A stretch of 64,000 nucleotides of DNA from Kosakonia oryzae (GTDB lineage Bacteria; Pseudomonadota; Gammaproteobacteria; Enterobacterales; Enterobacteriaceae), in contig NZ_CP014007.2 in NCBI RefSeq assembly GCF_001658025.2, positions 5,146,001 through 5,210,000 on the forward strand, read 5' to 3'. Of the stretch, positions 16,064-28,735 are shown piece by piece. Under the pieces are notes generated by a model, which was not told the origin of the DNA, ran no database searches, and saw only the letters and a program-made list of their open reading frames with translations. The position numbers and the translations under genes were made by a program. Position 1 is the stretch's first letter. Each line of letters begins with the position of its first letter.

Positions 16064-16678
16064 TTATTCTTCAGTTTTTAACAATTGCAATGTGCCACGA
16101 CTAAAATCAGCGAGCCTTGCCGAAAATGCGTCCAGTCTGCTGTGAGGAAGCGCCACCCGCAGATACACGGAAGCCTGATACTCGCTCGCAACAATTTTCC
16201 CCTCAAATTGCTCAAGCAACGTTTCGACTCCGCTCAACTGTGCGTAATCACACCACAAAGTATATTCGGTTAACGGCATTTTGCGGGTTGTCGCGAGTTG
16301 ATGAAGCGCCTGCTGGACACCGCCGCCGTAGGCTTTCACCAGCCCGCCGGTTCCCAATAAAACGCCTCCATAATAGCGCACCACCACCGCCGTAATTTCG
16401 CCAACACCGCTGCCCATCAACTGAGCCAGCATCGGCTTCCCTGCGGTACCCGCCGGTTCGCCATCGTCAGAAAACCCCAACTGCTGCGAATCATCCGGCG
16501 GCCCGGCAACCCACGCCACACAATGGTGGCGGGCGTCCGGGTGCTCCGCCCGAACAGTTTCGACAAACGCCTTCGCTGCCTCCACGCCGTCGGTATGCGC
16601 CAACAGCGTAATAAAACGGCTCTTTTTGATCTCCTCGCTAAAGGTGACCGGCGCAGCCGGTATCAGCCAGCTCTCCAT
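16064..16678 (-). CDS. yigZ: IMPACT-family protein YigZ
   Basis: A 204-residue protein of the YigZ/IMPACT family, conserved but without a firmly known reaction. The N-terminal IMPACT domain shows KSRFITLLAHTD, HPDARHHCVAWV and DDGEPAGTAGKPML. The C-terminal part is a ferredoxin-like domain resembling EF-G domain V. Its start codon overlaps the pepQ stop by one base, which implies coupled translation. Confidence 0.95.
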   Translation of the reverse strand: MESWLIPAAPVTFSEEIKKSRFITLLAHTDGVEAAKAFVETVRAEHPDARHHCVAWVAGPPDDSQQLGFSDDGEPAGTAGKPMLAQLMGSGVGEITAVVVRYYGGVLLGTGGLVKAYGGGVQQALHQLATTRKMPLTEYTLWCDYAQLSGVETLLEQFEGKIVASEYQASVYLRVALPHSRLDAFSARLADFSRGTLQLLKTEE

Positions 16679-18009
16679 TACGCCAGCTTCTGATCCCGCG
16701 TCATATTTTCAATGCTGTTCTCGTGAATAACCACGTTATCTTCGATGCGGATACCGCCAAACGGTTTTAACGCGTCAATTTTATGCCAGTTGAAGTGTTT
16801 GCTGAGCGGCCCCTCGCGCCACGATGAAAGCAGCGATTCAATAAAGTAGATGCCCGGCTCGATAGTCAACACCATACGCGGCTCCATTACACGCGTGCAG
16901 CGCAGATAGGGATATTTTGACGGCGCCGCCAGATGTGTACCGCTGTCATCCTGCATAAACCCCGCAACATCATGCACCTGCAGCCCCAGCGGATGGCCAA
17001 TACCATGCGGCATAAACGGCCCGGTGATGTCCTGTTCAACCATCGCTTCTTCACTGATATCGGTGATAATTTGATGGCGGCGCAGCAGCTTCGCAATACG
17101 CTGATGGAACTGAATATGGTACTCAACGTAATTGACGCCCGCTTTCATGGTGGCGATCAGCGCCAGTTGTTCTTCATTTACGTCTTTCACCAACTGGGCA
17201 TAATCGGTGTCGCTGTTCGCCGCCCAGGTACGCGTCAGGTCGGCGGCATAACCGTTGTATTCCGCGCCAGCATCCAGCAGGAAGCTGCGCATCTCAGCCG
17301 GCGCGCGGTGATCCAGTTTGGTGTAATGCAGCACCGCCGCATGTTCGTTCAGCGCCACGATATTGCTGTAAGGGACATCGGTATCACGATGGCCGGTCGC
17401 GGTCAGGTAAGCCAGATTGATGTCGAACTCGCTCATGCCGGACTGGAAGGCTTCATGCGCCGCGCGATGGCCCATTACCGCCGTTTTCTGCGCTTCACGC
17501 ATGCAGGCCAGTTCATAATCGGTTTTATAGGCACGGTAGTAATGCAGGTAATCGATCACCCCTTTCGGGTTGATGTTGTTGGCGGCAATGTCGAGGCTCA
17601 ACGCGCGTTCGGCAACCGGACCAATATAGGCGATATTGCTGCGCGCCGCAGGCAACTGGCTGCCAATGCCGTCCGCTTTCGGCAGAGCAATCACCTCTAC
17701 CTCGTCAGTCCAGAAGGAAGTCGGCAGCGGTTCAACGTTGTGCCAGTAATCCACCGGCAGGTAGAACCACAGCTTCGGTTTGTTCACACCATCTACCAGC
17801 AGCCAGCAGTTCGGCACCTGCGTCACCGGCACCCAGGCTTTAAACTGCGGGTTCACTTTAAACGGATAGGGATGGTCATCAAGAAAGACGTTAAATAGCT
17901 CGCCAGAGTGAATAAGTAACGCGTCGAGCTTAAAGCGCGCCAGCACATCACGGGTGCGCTTCTGTAACGTAACAATATGATTTTTATAAAGCTCTGCCAG
18001 TGAGTCCAT
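16678..18009 (-). CDS. pepQ: Xaa-Pro dipeptidase
   Basis: PepQ is a cytosolic metallopeptidase that splits dipeptides with C-terminal proline. The 443-residue protein has the creatinase-like N-terminal domain and the pita-bread catalytic domain. Metal ligands are visible in [16 protein letters not shown] (two aspartates near 246 and 257), the [14 protein letters not shown] histidine near 339, and the glutamates in LTIEPGIY and GIRIEDNVV. It is divergent from fadB. Confidence 0.97.
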   Translation of the reverse strand: MDSLAELYKNHIVTLQKRTRDVLARFKLDALLIHSGELFNVFLDDHPYPFKVNPQFKAWVPVTQVPNCWLLVDGVNKPKLWFYLPVDYWHNVEPLPTSFWTDEVEVIALPKADGIGSQLPAARSNIAYIGPVAERALSLDIAANNINPKGVIDYLHYYRAYKTDYELACMREAQKTAVMGHRAAHEAFQSGMSEFDINLAYLTATGHRDTDVPYSNIVALNEHAAVLHYTKLDHRAPAEMRSFLLDAGAEYNGYAADLTRTWAANSDTDYAQLVKDVNEEQLALIATMKAGVNYVEYHIQFHQRIAKLLRRHQIITDISEEAMVEQDITGPFMPHGIGHPLGLQVHDVAGFMQDDSGTHLAAPSKYPYLRCTRVMEPRMVLTIEPGIYFIESLLSSWREGPLSKHFNWHKIDALKPFGGIRIEDNVVIHENSIENMTRDQKLA

Positions 18010-18157
18010 CGTTTTTCCTTCTGTTTATTGCGACCTCAAGTCTCCGCATCTTAGCACACCTGCCTGCTACTGGGTGATTTCCACCGAGCGTGATCCACTC
18101 AGCAATTTTTTAATCATTTATTTGCAATTTATTAACATAAAAACCACACTCCGCTTC

Positions 18158-18174
18158 ATCTGGTACGACCAGAT
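18158..18174. promoter_or_regulatory. FadR operator upstream of fadBA
   Basis: ATCTGGTACGACCAGAT is a 17-bp FadR site matching the E. coli fadB operator. It lies 24 bp before fadB, so binding would repress fadBA until long-chain acyl-CoA releases FadR. Confidence 0.9.
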
Positions 18175-18198
18175 CATCGCTGGATTCAGGAGACTGAC

Positions 18199-20388
18199 AT
18201 GCTCTACAAAGGCAATAACCTGTACCTAAACTGGCTGGAAGATGGCATCGCGGAACTGGTGTTCGATGCGCCCGGCTCAGTTAACAAGCTTGATACCGCC
18301 ACCGTCGCCAGCCTTGGCGAAGCGCTGGCTGTACTGGAAAAGCAATCAGATTTAAAAGGGCTGCTGCTGCGTTCAGAGAAGGCGGCCTTTATTGTCGGCG
18401 CTGATATCACCGAATTCCTCTCCCTGTTCCTCGTGCCGGAAGAGCAGTTGAGCCAGTGGCTGCATTTTGCCAATAGCGTGTTTAACCGCCTGGAAGATTT
18501 ACCCGTCCCAACGATTTCTGCGGTGAATGGCTATGCGCTCGGCGGCGGTTGCGAATGCGTGCTGGCGACAGACTATCGCCTGGCGACGCCGGACCTGCGT
18601 ATTGGCCTGCCGGAAACCAAACTTGGCATCATGCCAGGCTTTGGCGGCTCAGTACGTATGCCACGCCTGCTGGGTGCAGACAGCGCGCTGGAGATCATCG
18701 CGGCCGGGAAAGATGTTGATGCCGAGCAAGCGCTGAAAATCGGCCTGGTGGATGGCATTGTGAAGCCGGAAAAACTGCGTGAAGGCGCCATCGCCATTCT
18801 GCGGCAGGCCATTAACGGCGATCTGGACTGGAAAGCAAAACGTCAGCCGAAGCTGGAGCCACTGAAGCTCAGCAAAATTGAAGCTGCCATGAGCTTTACC
18901 ATTGCCAAAGGCATGGTGATGCAAACCGCCGGGAAACACTATCCGGCACCGATCACGGCGGTCAAAACCATTGAAGCTGCGGCAAGATTTGGCCGTGACG
19001 AAGCGCTGAAGCTGGAAAACCAGAGCTTCGTTCCGCTCGCCCATACCAACGAGGCCCGTGCGCTGGTCGGGATTTTCCTGAACGACCAATATGTAAAAGG
19101 TCAGGCGAAGAAACTGACCAAAAATGTCGAAACGCCCAAACAGGCTGCGGTACTTGGCGCAGGCATTATGGGCGGCGGCATTGCTTACCAGTCAGCCTGG
19201 AAAGGCGTGCCGGTATTAATGAAGGATATCAACGAGAAATCCCTTGCACTTGGCATTAATGAAGCAGGCAAGCTGCTGAACAAACAGCTCGAGCGCGGTA
19301 AAATCGACGGGCTGAAACTGGCCAGCGTGATTGCAACCATTCAGCCAACACTTGAGTATGCCGGTTTTGAACGCGCCGACGTGGTAGTCGAAGCGGTCGT
19401 GGAAAATCCGAAAGTGAAAAAAGCGGTGTTGGCGGAAACGGAGGACAAAGTCCGTCCGGATACCGTACTGGCATCAAATACCTCCACCATTCCCATCAGT
19501 GAACTCGCCAGCGTGCTGAAACGCCCGGAAAATTTCTGCGGCATGCACTTCTTCAACCCGGTACACCGTATGCCACTGGTTGAAGTGATTCGCGGAGAGA
19601 AAACGTCCGATGAAACCATCGCCAAAGTAGTGGCCTGGGCGAGCAAAATGGGCAAAACGCCGATCGTGGTCAATGACTGCCCAGGTTTCTTCGTCAACCG
19701 CGTACTGTTCCCTTACTTTGCCGGGTTTAGCCAGTTGCTGCGCGACGGCGCGGATTTCCGCAAAGTCGACAAAGTGATGGAGAAACAGTTCGGCTGGCCG
19801 ATGGGCCCGGCGTATCTGCTGGACGTTGTGGGCATTGATACCGCACATCACGCCCAGGCGGTGATGGCGGCCGGTTTCCCGCAGCGCATGCAGAAAGATT
19901 ATCGCGATGCCATCGATGCGCTGTTTGACGCACACCGTTTTGGGCAGAAAAACGGGCTCGGTTTCTGGCGCTATAAAGAAGACAGTAAAGGCAAACCGAA
20001 GAAAGAAGAAGACAGCGCCGTTGACAGCATGCTGGCCGAAATCAGCAAAGGCAAACAGGATTTCAGCGATGAAGAGATTATCGCCCGCATGATGATCCCA
20101 ATGGTCAATGAAGTGGTGCGTTGTCTGGAAGAAGGGATTATCGCCAGCCCTGCCGAAGCGGATATGGCGCTGGTATATGGTCTTGGCTTCCCGCCGTTCC
20201 ACGGCGGCGCATTCCGCTGGCTGGATACGATCGGCAGCGCAAAATATCTCGATATGGCACAGCACTATCAGCACTTCGGGCCGCTGTATGAAGTACCGGC
20301 CGGGCTGCGCGAAAAAGCGCGCCGCAACGAGCCTTATTACCCTGCGGTAGAACCTGCGCGCCCGGTGGGCGAGTTAAAAACGGCTTAA
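18199..20388 (+). CDS. fadB: Fatty acid oxidation complex subunit alpha
   Basis: FadB carries enoyl-CoA hydratase, 3-hydroxyacyl-CoA dehydrogenase and isomerase/epimerase activities of aerobic beta-oxidation. The 729-residue protein has an N-terminal crotonase domain ([19 protein letters not shown], with the two catalytic glutamates near 119 and 139) and an NAD-binding dehydrogenase domain from about residue 310 ([12 protein letters not shown], then [16 protein letters not shown] with the catalytic histidine near 450). It is followed nine bases later by fadA. Confidence 0.98.
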   Translation: MLYKGNNLYLNWLEDGIAELVFDAPGSVNKLDTATVASLGEALAVLEKQSDLKGLLLRSEKAAFIVGADITEFLSLFLVPEEQLSQWLHFANSVFNRLEDLPVPTISAVNGYALGGGCECVLATDYRLATPDLRIGLPETKLGIMPGFGGSVRMPRLLGADSALEIIAAGKDVDAEQALKIGLVDGIVKPEKLREGAIAILRQAINGDLDWKAKRQPKLEPLKLSKIEAAMSFTIAKGMVMQTAGKHYPAPITAVKTIEAAARFGRDEALKLENQSFVPLAHTNEARALVGIFLNDQYVKGQAKKLTKNVETPKQAAVLGAGIMGGGIAYQSAWKGVPVLMKDINEKSLALGINEAGKLLNKQLERGKIDGLKLASVIATIQPTLEYAGFERADVVVEAVVENPKVKKAVLAETEDKVRPDTVLASNTSTIPISELASVLKRPENFCGMHFFNPVHRMPLVEVIRGEKTSDETIAKVVAWASKMGKTPIVVNDCPGFFVNRVLFPYFAGFSQLLRDGADFRKVDKVMEKQFGWPMGPAYLLDVVGIDTAHHAQAVMAAGFPQRMQKDYRDAIDALFDAHRFGQKNGLGFWRYKEDSKGKPKKEEDSAVDSMLAEISKGKQDFSDEEIIARMMIPMVNEVVRCLEEGIIASPAEADMALVYGLGFPPFHGGAFRWLDTIGSAKYLDMAQHYQHFGPLYEVPAGLREKARRNEPYYPAVEPARPVGELKTA

Positions 20389-21561
<1,173 letters not shown>

Positions 21562-21593
21562 CGCTTTGAACGAATCTGTCTCAACGTAGAGTG

Positions 21594-21662
21594 CAGGCCG
21601 GGCAAGCGAAGCGCCCCCGGCTTACATGGCCGGATGGCGGCACAAGCGACTTATCCGGCCTA
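21594..21662. repeat. BIME: two REP units after fadA
   Basis: Two inverted REP-type palindromes (GGCCGGGCAAGCGAAGCGCC and GGCCGGATGGCGGCACAAGC with its arm ACTTATCCGGCC) lie in the fadA-fre gap. Such units are transcribed, bind gyrase or IHF and stabilise upstream mRNA. Confidence 0.85.
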
Positions 21663-21698
21663 CTAAAAATGCGAAGAGAGAATCTGGTTGCCGTTTTT

Positions 21699-21723
21699 CC
21701 CGCCTGTCAGGGGCGGGTTTTTT
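21699..21723 (+). terminator. Terminator after fadA
   Basis: CCCGCC, loop TGTCAG, then GGCGGG followed by TTTTTT on the plus strand. The mirrored T run upstream makes it usable also for fre on the minus strand. Confidence 0.85.
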
Positions 21724-21725
21724 GA

Positions 21726-22427
21726 TCAAATGAAAGCAAATGCATCGCCAAACAGGCGATCTTCACGCGCGCCGCGCTCATTGCAAAACAGGTCACGGGC
21801 AATCTTCGCCATCTCGAAACGACCTGCGATATAAATATCGTGTTCAGAGAGCGAACCAAAATCCTGCATCACCGCTGCCAGCACCGTACCAGAACGACCG
21901 CGCCAACCCTCTTCCGGCTGCTCAACCACCGGCACCACACGCAGATTCGGGTGATCCACCGACAGGGCTTCCAGCTCGGCCAAATCGTACAGATGCTTCT
22001 CCTCGCGTCCGCCCCAGTAAATACTCACTTCACGGTTCGGGTTTTGCGCGAGGGTAGTCAGCAGAATCGAGCGCGCATAAGAGAAACCGGTACCGCCTGC
22101 GATCAGCACTATCGGGCGCTCCTCGTCATCACGCAGCCAGGCATCGCCATGCGGAATGTCGATAACAATTTCGCGATCTTTCAGAATGCGGTCCATCACC
22201 GCCATGGCATAGAGATTCAGCTCTGACGCACCAATATGCAGTTCAATATAATCATGCTGATCCGGCGTAGAGGCCATTGAGAAAGGACGCTTGTCTCGCT
22301 CATCCATTACCACCATCAGATACTGACCAGCGCGAAACGAAAAAGCCGCCTCCGGCACTAAACGGACACGATATACGGTATCAGTGATGGCATCTACCGA
22401 GGTCACTTTACAGCTTAAGGTTGTCAT
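21726..22427 (-). CDS. fre: NAD(P)H-flavin reductase
   Basis: Fre reduces free riboflavin, FMN and FAD with NAD(P)H, supplying reduced flavin, including to UbiX/UbiD-linked chemistry. The 233-residue protein is of the ferredoxin-NADP reductase fold: flavin motif RPFSMAS near residue 46 and nucleotide motif [14 protein letters not shown] near 110. It overlaps the ubiD stop by four bases, so ubiD-fre is one unit. Confidence 0.97.
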   Translation of the reverse strand: MTTLSCKVTSVDAITDTVYRVRLVPEAAFSFRAGQYLMVVMDERDKRPFSMASTPDQHDYIELHIGASELNLYAMAVMDRILKDREIVIDIPHGDAWLRDDEERPIVLIAGGTGFSYARSILLTTLAQNPNREVSIYWGGREEKHLYDLAELEALSVDHPNLRVVPVVEQPEEGWRGRSGTVLAAVMQDFGSLSEHDIYIAGRFEMAKIARDLFCNERGAREDRLFGDAFAFI

Positions 22428-23923
22428 GCGCTCTCTCTGTCGGGTCTATTTTCGTCATTCAATATGGCCAGTTCATCCCAGATGGCGTCAATTCTCGCCG
22501 TCACCTGAGGATCTTTTTTGATTGGGCGTCCCCATTCACGCTGGGTTTCCCCCGGCCATTTATTGGTGGCATCCAGCCCCATTTTTGAGCCAAGACCGGA
22601 AACCGGCGAGGCAAAGTCCAGGTAATCAATCGGCGTGTTTTCCACCAGAACGGTATCCCGCGCGGGATCCATACGGGTGGTGATCGCCCAAATCACATCA
22701 TTCCAGTCGCGCGCGTTCACATCGTCATCGCACACGATCACAAACTTGGTGTACATAAACTGGCGCAGGAAAGACCAGACGCCCATCATGACGCGTTTTG
22801 CATGGCCCGCGTACTGTTTCTTCATTGTCACGACGGCCAGGCGATAGGAGCAACCCTCCGGCGGCAGATAGAAATCGACAATTTCCGGAAACTGCTTTTG
22901 CAGGATCGGCACGAATACTTCGTTTAACGCCACCCCCAGCACCGCCGGCTCATCGGGCGGACGACCGGTATAGGTAGAGTGGTAAATCGCGTCTTCACGC
23001 CGGGTAATGTGCGTTACCGTAAACACCGGGAAGTTATCAACTTCATTATAGTAACCTGTATGGTCGCCATACGGCCCTTCAGGAGCCATTTCACCCGGCT
23101 CGATGTAGCCTTCCAGTACAATTTCCGCGCTGGCAGGTACTTCAAGATCGTTGGAAACGCACTTCACCACTTCAGTTTTTGTACCGCGCAGCAGCCCGGC
23201 AAAAGCGTATTCAGAGAGCGTGTCCGGCACCGGCGTTACTGCGCCAAGAATGGTCGCCGGATCGGCACCCAGCGCAACCGACACCGGGAAACGCTCGCCG
23301 GGATGCGCAGCCTGCCACTCCTGGAAGTCCAGCGCACCGCCACGGTGGGAGAGCCAGCGCATGATCAGCTTATTTTTACCGATCCGCTGCTGACGATAGA
23401 TCCCCAGGTTCTGCCGCTCTTTGTGCGGACCACGGGTCACCGTCAGCCCCCAGGTAATCAGCGGCGCGGCATCGTCCGGCCAGCACTGCATGATGGGAAT
23501 GGTGGTCAAATCGACCTCGTCGCCCTGCAACACTTTTTGCTGACAGGGCGCGCCGCGCAGACGTTTCGTTGGCATATTCAGCACTTGCTTAAACTGCGGC
23601 AGCTTATCGAAGAGATCGCGGAAACCTTTTGGCGGTTCAGGCTCTTTCAGGAACGCCAGCAACTTACCCACTTCACGCAGCGCGCTGACATCCTCCCGCC
23701 CCATACCCAGCGCGACGCGACGCGGCGTACCGAACAGATTACATAGCACCGGCATCGTGTAACCTTTCGGATTCTCAAACAGCAACGCCGGGCCGCCAGC
23801 ACGCAGGGTGCGATCGGCTATTTCGGTCATTTCCAGATAAGGGTCAACCGGCAGCGTGATGCGCTTCAGTTCCCCTTGCTGCTCGAGCAATGTCAAAAAG
23901 TCGCGTAGGTCGTTGTATTTCAT
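22424..23923 (-). CDS. ubiD: 3-octaprenyl-4-hydroxybenzoate carboxy-lyase
   Basis: UbiD removes the carboxyl group from polyprenyl-4-hydroxybenzoate in ubiquinone synthesis, using prenylated FMN made by UbiX. At 499 residues it is full length. Conserved stretches include [15 protein letters not shown] for cofactor and metal binding near 170 and [15 protein letters not shown] near 280 with the catalytic acidic residues. It is the first gene of ubiD-fre and is divergent from rfaH. Confidence 0.97.
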   Translation of the reverse strand: MKYNDLRDFLTLLEQQGELKRITLPVDPYLEMTEIADRTLRAGGPALLFENPKGYTMPVLCNLFGTPRRVALGMGREDVSALREVGKLLAFLKEPEPPKGFRDLFDKLPQFKQVLNMPTKRLRGAPCQQKVLQGDEVDLTTIPIMQCWPDDAAPLITWGLTVTRGPHKERQNLGIYRQQRIGKNKLIMRWLSHRGGALDFQEWQAAHPGERFPVSVALGADPATILGAVTPVPDTLSEYAFAGLLRGTKTEVVKCVSNDLEVPASAEIVLEGYIEPGEMAPEGPYGDHTGYYNEVDNFPVFTVTHITRREDAIYHSTYTGRPPDEPAVLGVALNEVFVPILQKQFPEIVDFYLPPEGCSYRLAVVTMKKQYAGHAKRVMMGVWSFLRQFMYTKFVIVCDDDVNARDWNDVIWAITTRMDPARDTVLVENTPIDYLDFASPVSGLGSKMGLDATNKWPGETQREWGRPIKKDPQVTARIDAIWDELAILNDENRPDRESA

Positions 23924-24101
23924 GCGGTGTATTATCGCCTCCAGATAAGCGCTTTATTATACGGTGTTCAATCTGAGGTTGCTGTATTTTTGTTAAATCG
24001 ACGTGAAATTCAGCAGCGCCTGGCGTGAGCGTTATAATGAACTTAGCCATCGTGCTGCGGTTTTGATATTCTTTCGCCCGAACTTACGGAAAAGAGTCAT
24101 T

Positions 24102-24590
24102 ATGCAATCCTGGTATCTACTTTACTGCAAACGAGGCCAGCTCCAGCGCGCCCAGGAGCATCTCGAACGCCAGGCGGTCAGTTGCCTGACGCCGATGATC
24201 GCCCTGGAAAAAATCGTACGCGGCAAACGCACAATTGTGAATGAACCGCTTTTTCCCAACTATTTGTTTGTAGAGTTTGATCCCGAGGTGATTCATACCA
24301 CCACTATTAACGCCACGCGCGGCGTCAGCCACTTTGTGCGTTTTGGTATGCACCCGGCCCGCGTTCCCCCCTCGGTTATCCATCAGCTTTCGCTCTATCA
24401 GCCGGAAGGCGTGACCGATCCCGAAACGCCCTTTCCAGGCGATGATGTGGTGATTACCGAAGGCGCGCTTGAAGGGTTGCAGGCGATCTTTAAAGAGCCT
24501 GACGGCGAAACCCGCTCGATGTTGCTGCTGCATATGCTGAATAAGCAGGTGCTGCAAAGCGTCAAAAATACCGATTTCCGTAAGGCCTGA
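24102..24590 (+). CDS. rfaH: Transcription antiterminator RfaH
   Basis: RfaH is the specialised NusG paralogue. It is recruited by ops elements and couples transcription to translation in LPS core, capsule, haemolysin and conjugation operons. The ATG at 24102 ([13 protein letters not shown]) with an upstream GGAAAAG gives the usual 162 residues; longer in-frame starts are not conserved. The NGN domain ([12 protein letters not shown]) and the C-terminal fold-switching domain ([21 protein letters not shown]) are both present. Confidence 0.97.
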   Translation: MQSWYLLYCKRGQLQRAQEHLERQAVSCLTPMIALEKIVRGKRTIVNEPLFPNYLFVEFDPEVIHTTTINATRGVSHFVRFGMHPARVPPSVIHQLSLYQPEGVTDPETPFPGDDVVITEGALEGLQAIFKEPDGETRSMLLLHMLNKQVLQSVKNTDFRKA

Positions 24591-24597
24591 AGCAGCG

Positions 24598-25380
24598 TTA
24601 AAACGCGATGCCAAACAGACGCTGAACGTTTTTATCCGTTACCGAATCCAGCCACTGAACCTCTTCGCCACGCAGCGATGCGACCGTGGCGAGAATATGT
24701 CCCAATAACGCCGGTTCATTACGCCGCGATGTGGGCTTCGGCACCAGATCGCGTGGCAACAGGTAAGGTGCATCCGTTTCGATAAGCAACCGCTCGGCCG
24801 GAATCAGTGGCACTACTTCGCGTAATTCCTGCCCACGACGTTCATCACACACCCAGCCGGTAATCCCAAGGTACATACCACGATCGAGGCAATCTCTGGC
24901 CTCCTGCGCCGAGCCGGTAAAGCAGTGCAACACGGCACCTGGTAGCTTATTCAGCCATGGATCCAACAGCGCCAGAAAGCGCTCATGCGCATCGCGACAG
25001 TGCAGAAAAACTGGCATATTCAGTTCAGCAGCCAGCGCCAACTGGGCGCTAAAGGCATATTCCTGTTCACGCGGCGTGGAAAAATTGCGATTGAAATCCA
25101 GCCCGCACTCTCCCACGGCCACCACTTCCGGCAATGATGCCAGCGCACGGATAGCCTGCGCAGTTTCCGTCGTCCAGCCACTGCTGTCATGAGGATGCAC
25201 GCCCGCTGTTGACCAGCAGTGGCGGTAGCGCTGTGCCTGCTGTTGCGCCTGCTGACTCTCATGCAGATTGGTACCGGTTATCAACATGCCGGTGACGCCC
25301 GCCGCTTGCGCACGTGCGACTACCTCGCGCTGATCTCTGGAAAACTGCGAACTGGTCAAATTGACGCCGATATCAAACAT
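24598..25380 (-). CDS. tatD: 3'-5' ssDNA/RNA exonuclease TatD
   Basis: TatD is a metal-dependent TIM-barrel nuclease of the amidohydrolase superfamily, acting on single-stranded DNA and RNA in repair and turnover. It is not needed for Tat export. I prefer the ATG at 25380 (MFDIGVN), giving 260 residues with GGGAAAG upstream. An ATG at 25392 falls inside the T tract of the tatC terminator. Motifs are [35 protein letters not shown] and [11 protein letters not shown]. Confidence 0.95.
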   Translation of the reverse strand: MFDIGVNLTSSQFSRDQREVVARAQAAGVTGMLITGTNLHESQQAQQQAQRYRHCWSTAGVHPHDSSGWTTETAQAIRALASLPEVVAVGECGLDFNRNFSTPREQEYAFSAQLALAAELNMPVFLHCRDAHERFLALLDPWLNKLPGAVLHCFTGSAQEARDCLDRGMYLGITGWVCDERRGQELREVVPLIPAERLLIETDAPYLLPRDLVPKPTSRRNEPALLGHILATVASLRGEEVQWLDSVTDKNVQRLFGIAF

Positions 25381-25396
25381 GCTCTTTCCCATACAA

Positions 25397-25418
25397 AAAC
25401 CGCCCTGACGGGCGGTTT
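25397..25418 (-). terminator. Terminator between tatC and tatD
   Basis: AAACCGCCC, loop TGAC-like, GGGCGGTTT: on the minus strand it follows the tatC stop at once and ends in TTTTTG. It probably lowers read-through into tatD. Confidence 0.85.
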
Positions 25419-25419
25419 G

Positions 25420-26184
25420 TTACTCTTCACTGGTTTCTGTGTCGTTTTCATCGTCGCTAATACGACGCTTGCCGACATAAAAGCGGGCGCAGAAAACGCC
25501 AATTTCAAACAGGCAATACATCGGTATTGCCAGCAGCGTTTGCGAGAAGACATCCGGCGGCGTCAGCAACATGCCAACGACAAATGCACCGACCAGCACA
25601 TAAGGACGCTTTTGCCGCAGATCGGCAGGCGTGGTGACCCCCATCCAGCACAGCAGCACAATGGCTACCGGCACTTCAAACGAGACACCGAAAGCCATAA
25701 ACAGCGCCATGACGAAGCTCAGATAGCTGGCGATGTCAGTAGAAACCTGCACCCCTTCCGGCGCGGTATGCGTCAGGAAGCCAAACGCCAGCGGAAACAC
25801 CACAAAGTAGGCGAATGCCATGCCGATATAGAACAGCAACGAACTGGAGATCAGCAACGGCACGACCAGGCGGCGCTCATGCTTATACAACGCGGGAGCA
25901 ACAAATGCCCATACCTGATACAGAACGACCGGCGCCGAGAGGATCAGCGACACCATAAAGGTCAGCTTGATCGGCGTAAAAAACGGTGAGGCAACATCCG
26001 TGGCGATCATTGTCGCCCCGACCGGCATCTGTTTGATGAGCGGAGCGGAAACGAGCTGATAGATATCATTCGCGAAGTAAACCAGCGCGAGGAAAATCAC
26101 CATGACGGCGATAATGCAGTTCAGCAGACGCTTACGCAGCTCAATAAGATGCGCAATAAGCGGTTGGGTATCGTCTACAGCCAT
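25420..26184 (-). CDS. tatC: Sec-independent translocase subunit TatC
   Basis: TatC is the six-helix membrane core of the twin-arginine pathway and binds the RR signal peptide. The 254-residue protein has the conserved N-terminal [13 protein letters not shown], and the [15 protein letters not shown] motif appears as [14 protein letters not shown] near residue 125. It follows tatB with a two-base gap. Confidence 0.98.
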   Translation of the reverse strand: MAVDDTQPLIAHLIELRKRLLNCIIAVMVIFLALVYFANDIYQLVSAPLIKQMPVGATMIATDVASPFFTPIKLTFMVSLILSAPVVLYQVWAFVAPALYKHERRLVVPLLISSSLLFYIGMAFAYFVVFPLAFGFLTHTAPEGVQVSTDIASYLSFVMALFMAFGVSFEVPVAIVLLCWMGVTTPADLRQKRPYVLVGAFVVGMLLTPPDVFSQTLLAIPMYCLFEIGVFCARFYVGKRRISDDENDTETSEE

Positions 26185-26186
26185 GT

Positions 26187-26711
26187 TCAGGATTTTTCAC
26201 TTGAAGAAGGTGAGGAGTCGGAAAGCGGAGCCGTGTCTTTTACCGCGGGGTTCACCGCCAGCGATTTTTTCACTTCACCGGCTTCGGGAGCTTGCTGCGG
26301 CGCGCTGACCTGATGCTCAGCAGTAGACGGCGTAACACCTTCGCGCTGCGCTTCGCTCTCTTTCACCACCGGGTTATGGATGGTATTTGCTTCATCGCTC
26401 GCTTTTTCGGCATCGTGAAGGCTGTATGAGCGTTTCATCGATTCCGCCGCCTGGCGCAGTTCGTCCATTGACTCTTTCAACTCCGGCGTCAGGTTTTCCA
26501 GACTCGCTTTCTCAACCTTTTTCAGACTGTCCTGGAACTCCTGCAGCTTCAGCTCCTGCGTCAATTCATTCTGCACCGTTGTTGCCAGCGAGCGTAATGC
26601 GCGGACCCAGCCCGCAATAGTACGCACGGCCACAGGCAGACGCTGCGGCCCCAGCACAACGAGACCGATGATAAAAACAAGTAACAGTTCGCCAAAACCT
26701 ATATCGAACAC
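26187..26711 (-). CDS. tatB: Sec-independent translocase subunit TatB
   Basis: TatB pairs with TatC to receive Tat substrates. The 174-residue protein has one N-terminal membrane helix ([20 protein letters not shown]) with the conserved acidic residue, an LGPQRLP hinge, an amphipathic helix and a long low-complexity charged tail. It starts three bases after tatA. Confidence 0.97.
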   Translation of the reverse strand: MFDIGFGELLLVFIIGLVVLGPQRLPVAVRTIAGWVRALRSLATTVQNELTQELKLQEFQDSLKKVEKASLENLTPELKESMDELRQAAESMKRSYSLHDAEKASDEANTIHNPVVKESEAQREGVTPSTAEHQVSAPQQAPEAGEVKKSLAVNPAVKDTAPLSDSSPSSSEKS

Positions 26712-26714
26712 GAA

Positions 26715-26978
26715 TTACACCTGCTCTTTGTCGTGACGTTTTTCGTCTTTTTTAGCGTCGTTGGATTTTGCATCATCAGAGAGGGATTTCGCTGTGAAAT
26801 CTGCATCTTGTGCCGATTTATCCTGCTTTTCCTCTTTATCGTCATCGCTGATGGCTTTTTTAAAGCCTTTGATGGAAGCGCCAAGATCGGAGCCAATCGA
26901 ACCGAGTTTTTTCGTCCCGAACAGCAGCACGACGATAACTGCAATAATCAACAACTGCCAAATACTGATACCACCCAT
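26715..26978 (-). CDS. tatA: Sec-independent translocase subunit TatA
   Basis: TatA oligomerises to form the Tat passage. I chose the ATG at 26978 ([10 protein letters not shown]), giving 87 residues; the longer frame adds 17 unconserved residues. There is one membrane helix, the [14 protein letters not shown] hinge and amphipathic helix, and a charged tail ending KRHDKEQV. It is the first gene of tatABC, downstream of ubiB. Confidence 0.97.
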   Translation of the reverse strand: MGGISIWQLLIIAVIVVLLFGTKKLGSIGSDLGASIKGFKKAISDDDKEEKQDKSAQDADFTAKSLSDDAKSNDAKKDEKRHDKEQV

Positions 26979-27094
26979 ACATAGTCCTCTGTAACAGATG
27001 ATGTTATAAACAGGCCCCAGTATACACATTATCCATTACGCTGCCTCTTTGTTGGCAGCGTCTGTGCTTCAGGCCCCCGATACGCGCCAATAGC

Positions 27095-28735
27095 TTAGCG
27101 TGTCTTATACCAACCGACCAGCCAGACAACAACACCACCGGCGATACCCCATAAGGGAGCCAGCCCCCAGTCGGGCCGGTTTATCAATAATAACGTCCCG
27201 CTAAGCAACAATGTTGCGCCAATACCAAACAGATAACGGGATTGCCCCTGACGGACATGGTTAGCCTGTAATTCGCTGGCAATCTTATCAACGCTCAACT
27301 GCAAATGCTTACCTTGCTGCAAACCGTTGTAGATCAGTTCAGGAAGCTCCGGCATTTTCTCTATCCAGAACGGTCCTTTCTCTTTTAACGCCCGGACCAG
27401 CGCAGGAATACCCACCTGATCTTTGATCCACGTTTCGAGAAAAGGTTTCGCCGTTTTCCACAAATCGAGCTGCGGATAGAGCTGACGGCCGACGCCTTCA
27501 ATATAGAGCAAGGTTTTTTGCAGCAACACCAGTTGCGGCTGCACTTCCATATTGAAGCGACGAGCGGTATTGAAGAGATTAAGCAACACGTGGCCAAAGG
27601 AGATTTCCGCGAGCGGCTTCTCAAATATCGGCTCGCACACCGTACGAATGGCGAATTCAAACTCTTCGACATTGGTGTCCGGCGGCACCCAGCCGGAATC
27701 GACATGCAATTCCGCCACTTTGCGGTAATCGCGGTTGAAGAAGGCGATAAAGTTCTCCGCCAGGTAGCGCTTATCCTCTTTGTTGAGCGAACCTACGATA
27801 CCGCAATCGATGCCGATATACTGGGGGTCCTCCGGATGGTCATAGCTGACAAAAATATTGCCGGGATGCATGTCGGCATGGAAAAAACTGTCGCGGAAAA
27901 CCTGGGTGAAGAAGACCTGCACGCCGCGCTCGGCCAGCAATTTCAGGTTGGTGCCGTTCTTTTCCAGCGCCGCAACATCGGAGACCGGAATACCGTAAAT
28001 GCGCTCCATCACCAGCATATTCTGGCTACAGTAGTCGGAGTAGATTTCCGGCACGTACAGCATCGGGCTGTTTTCGAAATTACGCCGTAACTGAATCGCG
28101 TTGGCGGCTTCACGCAACAAATCCAGCTCATCGATCAGCGTTTTTTCATATTCCCGTACGACTTCACGCGGACGCAAACGACGACCATCCGGCAGCAGGC
28201 GCGGAACCCACGCCGCCAGGCGGTAAATAAGCTTAAGATCGGCTTTGATCACCGGCAGAATATCCGGGCGGATCACCTTGATCACCACCTCTTTGCCACT
28301 CTCTTTCAGCCGCGCGGTATGAACCTGAGCAATCGATGCAGACGCCAGCGGTTCAATCTCGAAGTCATCAAACCAGGTTTCAACCGGCAGATCGCCCATC
28401 GCTTTTTCGATTTGCTGTTTGGCGAGGTGCCCGTCAAACGGCGCGACACGATCCTGTAGCATTGCCAGTTGATCGGCAATCAGCGGCGGGAAAAGATCGC
28501 GACGAGTAGAGAGCATTTGGCCGAATTTGATCCACACCGGTCCCAGTTCCTGCAACGCAAGACGCAGCCGTTCTCCAAGTGCTTTATCCTTGTGCCGGTT
28601 AGGCATCCAGAACAGCATCCTGCGCCAGATCCGCAGCGGCAGGGTGATACGCATTCTGGGAATGAGCTCATCAAGCCCGTAACTCAAGAAAGTCTGGATG
28701 ATGAAATAGAGCCGCCGCAGTTCACCTGGCGTCAT
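27095..28735 (-). CDS. ubiB: Ubiquinone biosynthesis protein UbiB
   Basis: UbiB is an atypical kinase/ATPase of the ADCK/COQ8 group needed for the Ubi complex. The 546-residue protein has the KxGQ motif as [15 protein letters not shown] near 76, the alanine-rich ASASIAQVH loop near 125, the [10 protein letters not shown] catalytic loop near 286 and the IDCGIVG metal motif. It ends in two hydrophobic helices (about 497-545) that anchor it in the membrane. It overlaps ubiJ by four bases. Confidence 0.98.
   Translation of the reverse strand: MTPGELRRLYFIIQTFLSYGLDELIPRMRITLPLRIWRRMLFWMPNRHKDKALGERLRLALQELGPVWIKFGQMLSTRRDLFPPLIADQLAMLQDRVAPFDGHLAKQQIEKAMGDLPVETWFDDFEIEPLASASIAQVHTARLKESGKEVVIKVIRPDILPVIKADLKLIYRLAAWVPRLLPDGRRLRPREVVREYEKTLIDELDLLREAANAIQLRRNFENSPMLYVPEIYSDYCSQNMLVMERIYGIPVSDVAALEKNGTNLKLLAERGVQVFFTQVFRDSFFHADMHPGNIFVSYDHPEDPQYIGIDCGIVGSLNKEDKRYLAENFIAFFNRDYRKVAELHVDSGWVPPDTNVEEFEFAIRTVCEPIFEKPLAEISFGHVLLNLFNTARRFNMEVQPQLVLLQKTLLYIEGVGRQLYPQLDLWKTAKPFLETWIKDQVGIPALVRALKEKGPFWIEKMPELPELIYNGLQQGKHLQLSVDKIASELQANHVRQGQSRYLFGIGATLLLSGTLLLINRPDWGLAPLWGIAGGVVVWLVGWYKTR

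Noticed and set aside
16933..17898. 321-codon open frame opposite pepQ
   Set aside because: It is a shadow of a well-supported gene; the His/Arg-rich composition is that of an antisense frame.
19474..20274. 266-codon frame opposite fadB
   Set aside because: Antisense shadow of fadB without initiation signals.
25220..25235. GGCGGTAGCGCTG, close to an ops element of RfaH targets
   Set aside because: It lies antisense within tatD, lacks the following conserved bases, and no RfaH-type operon follows.
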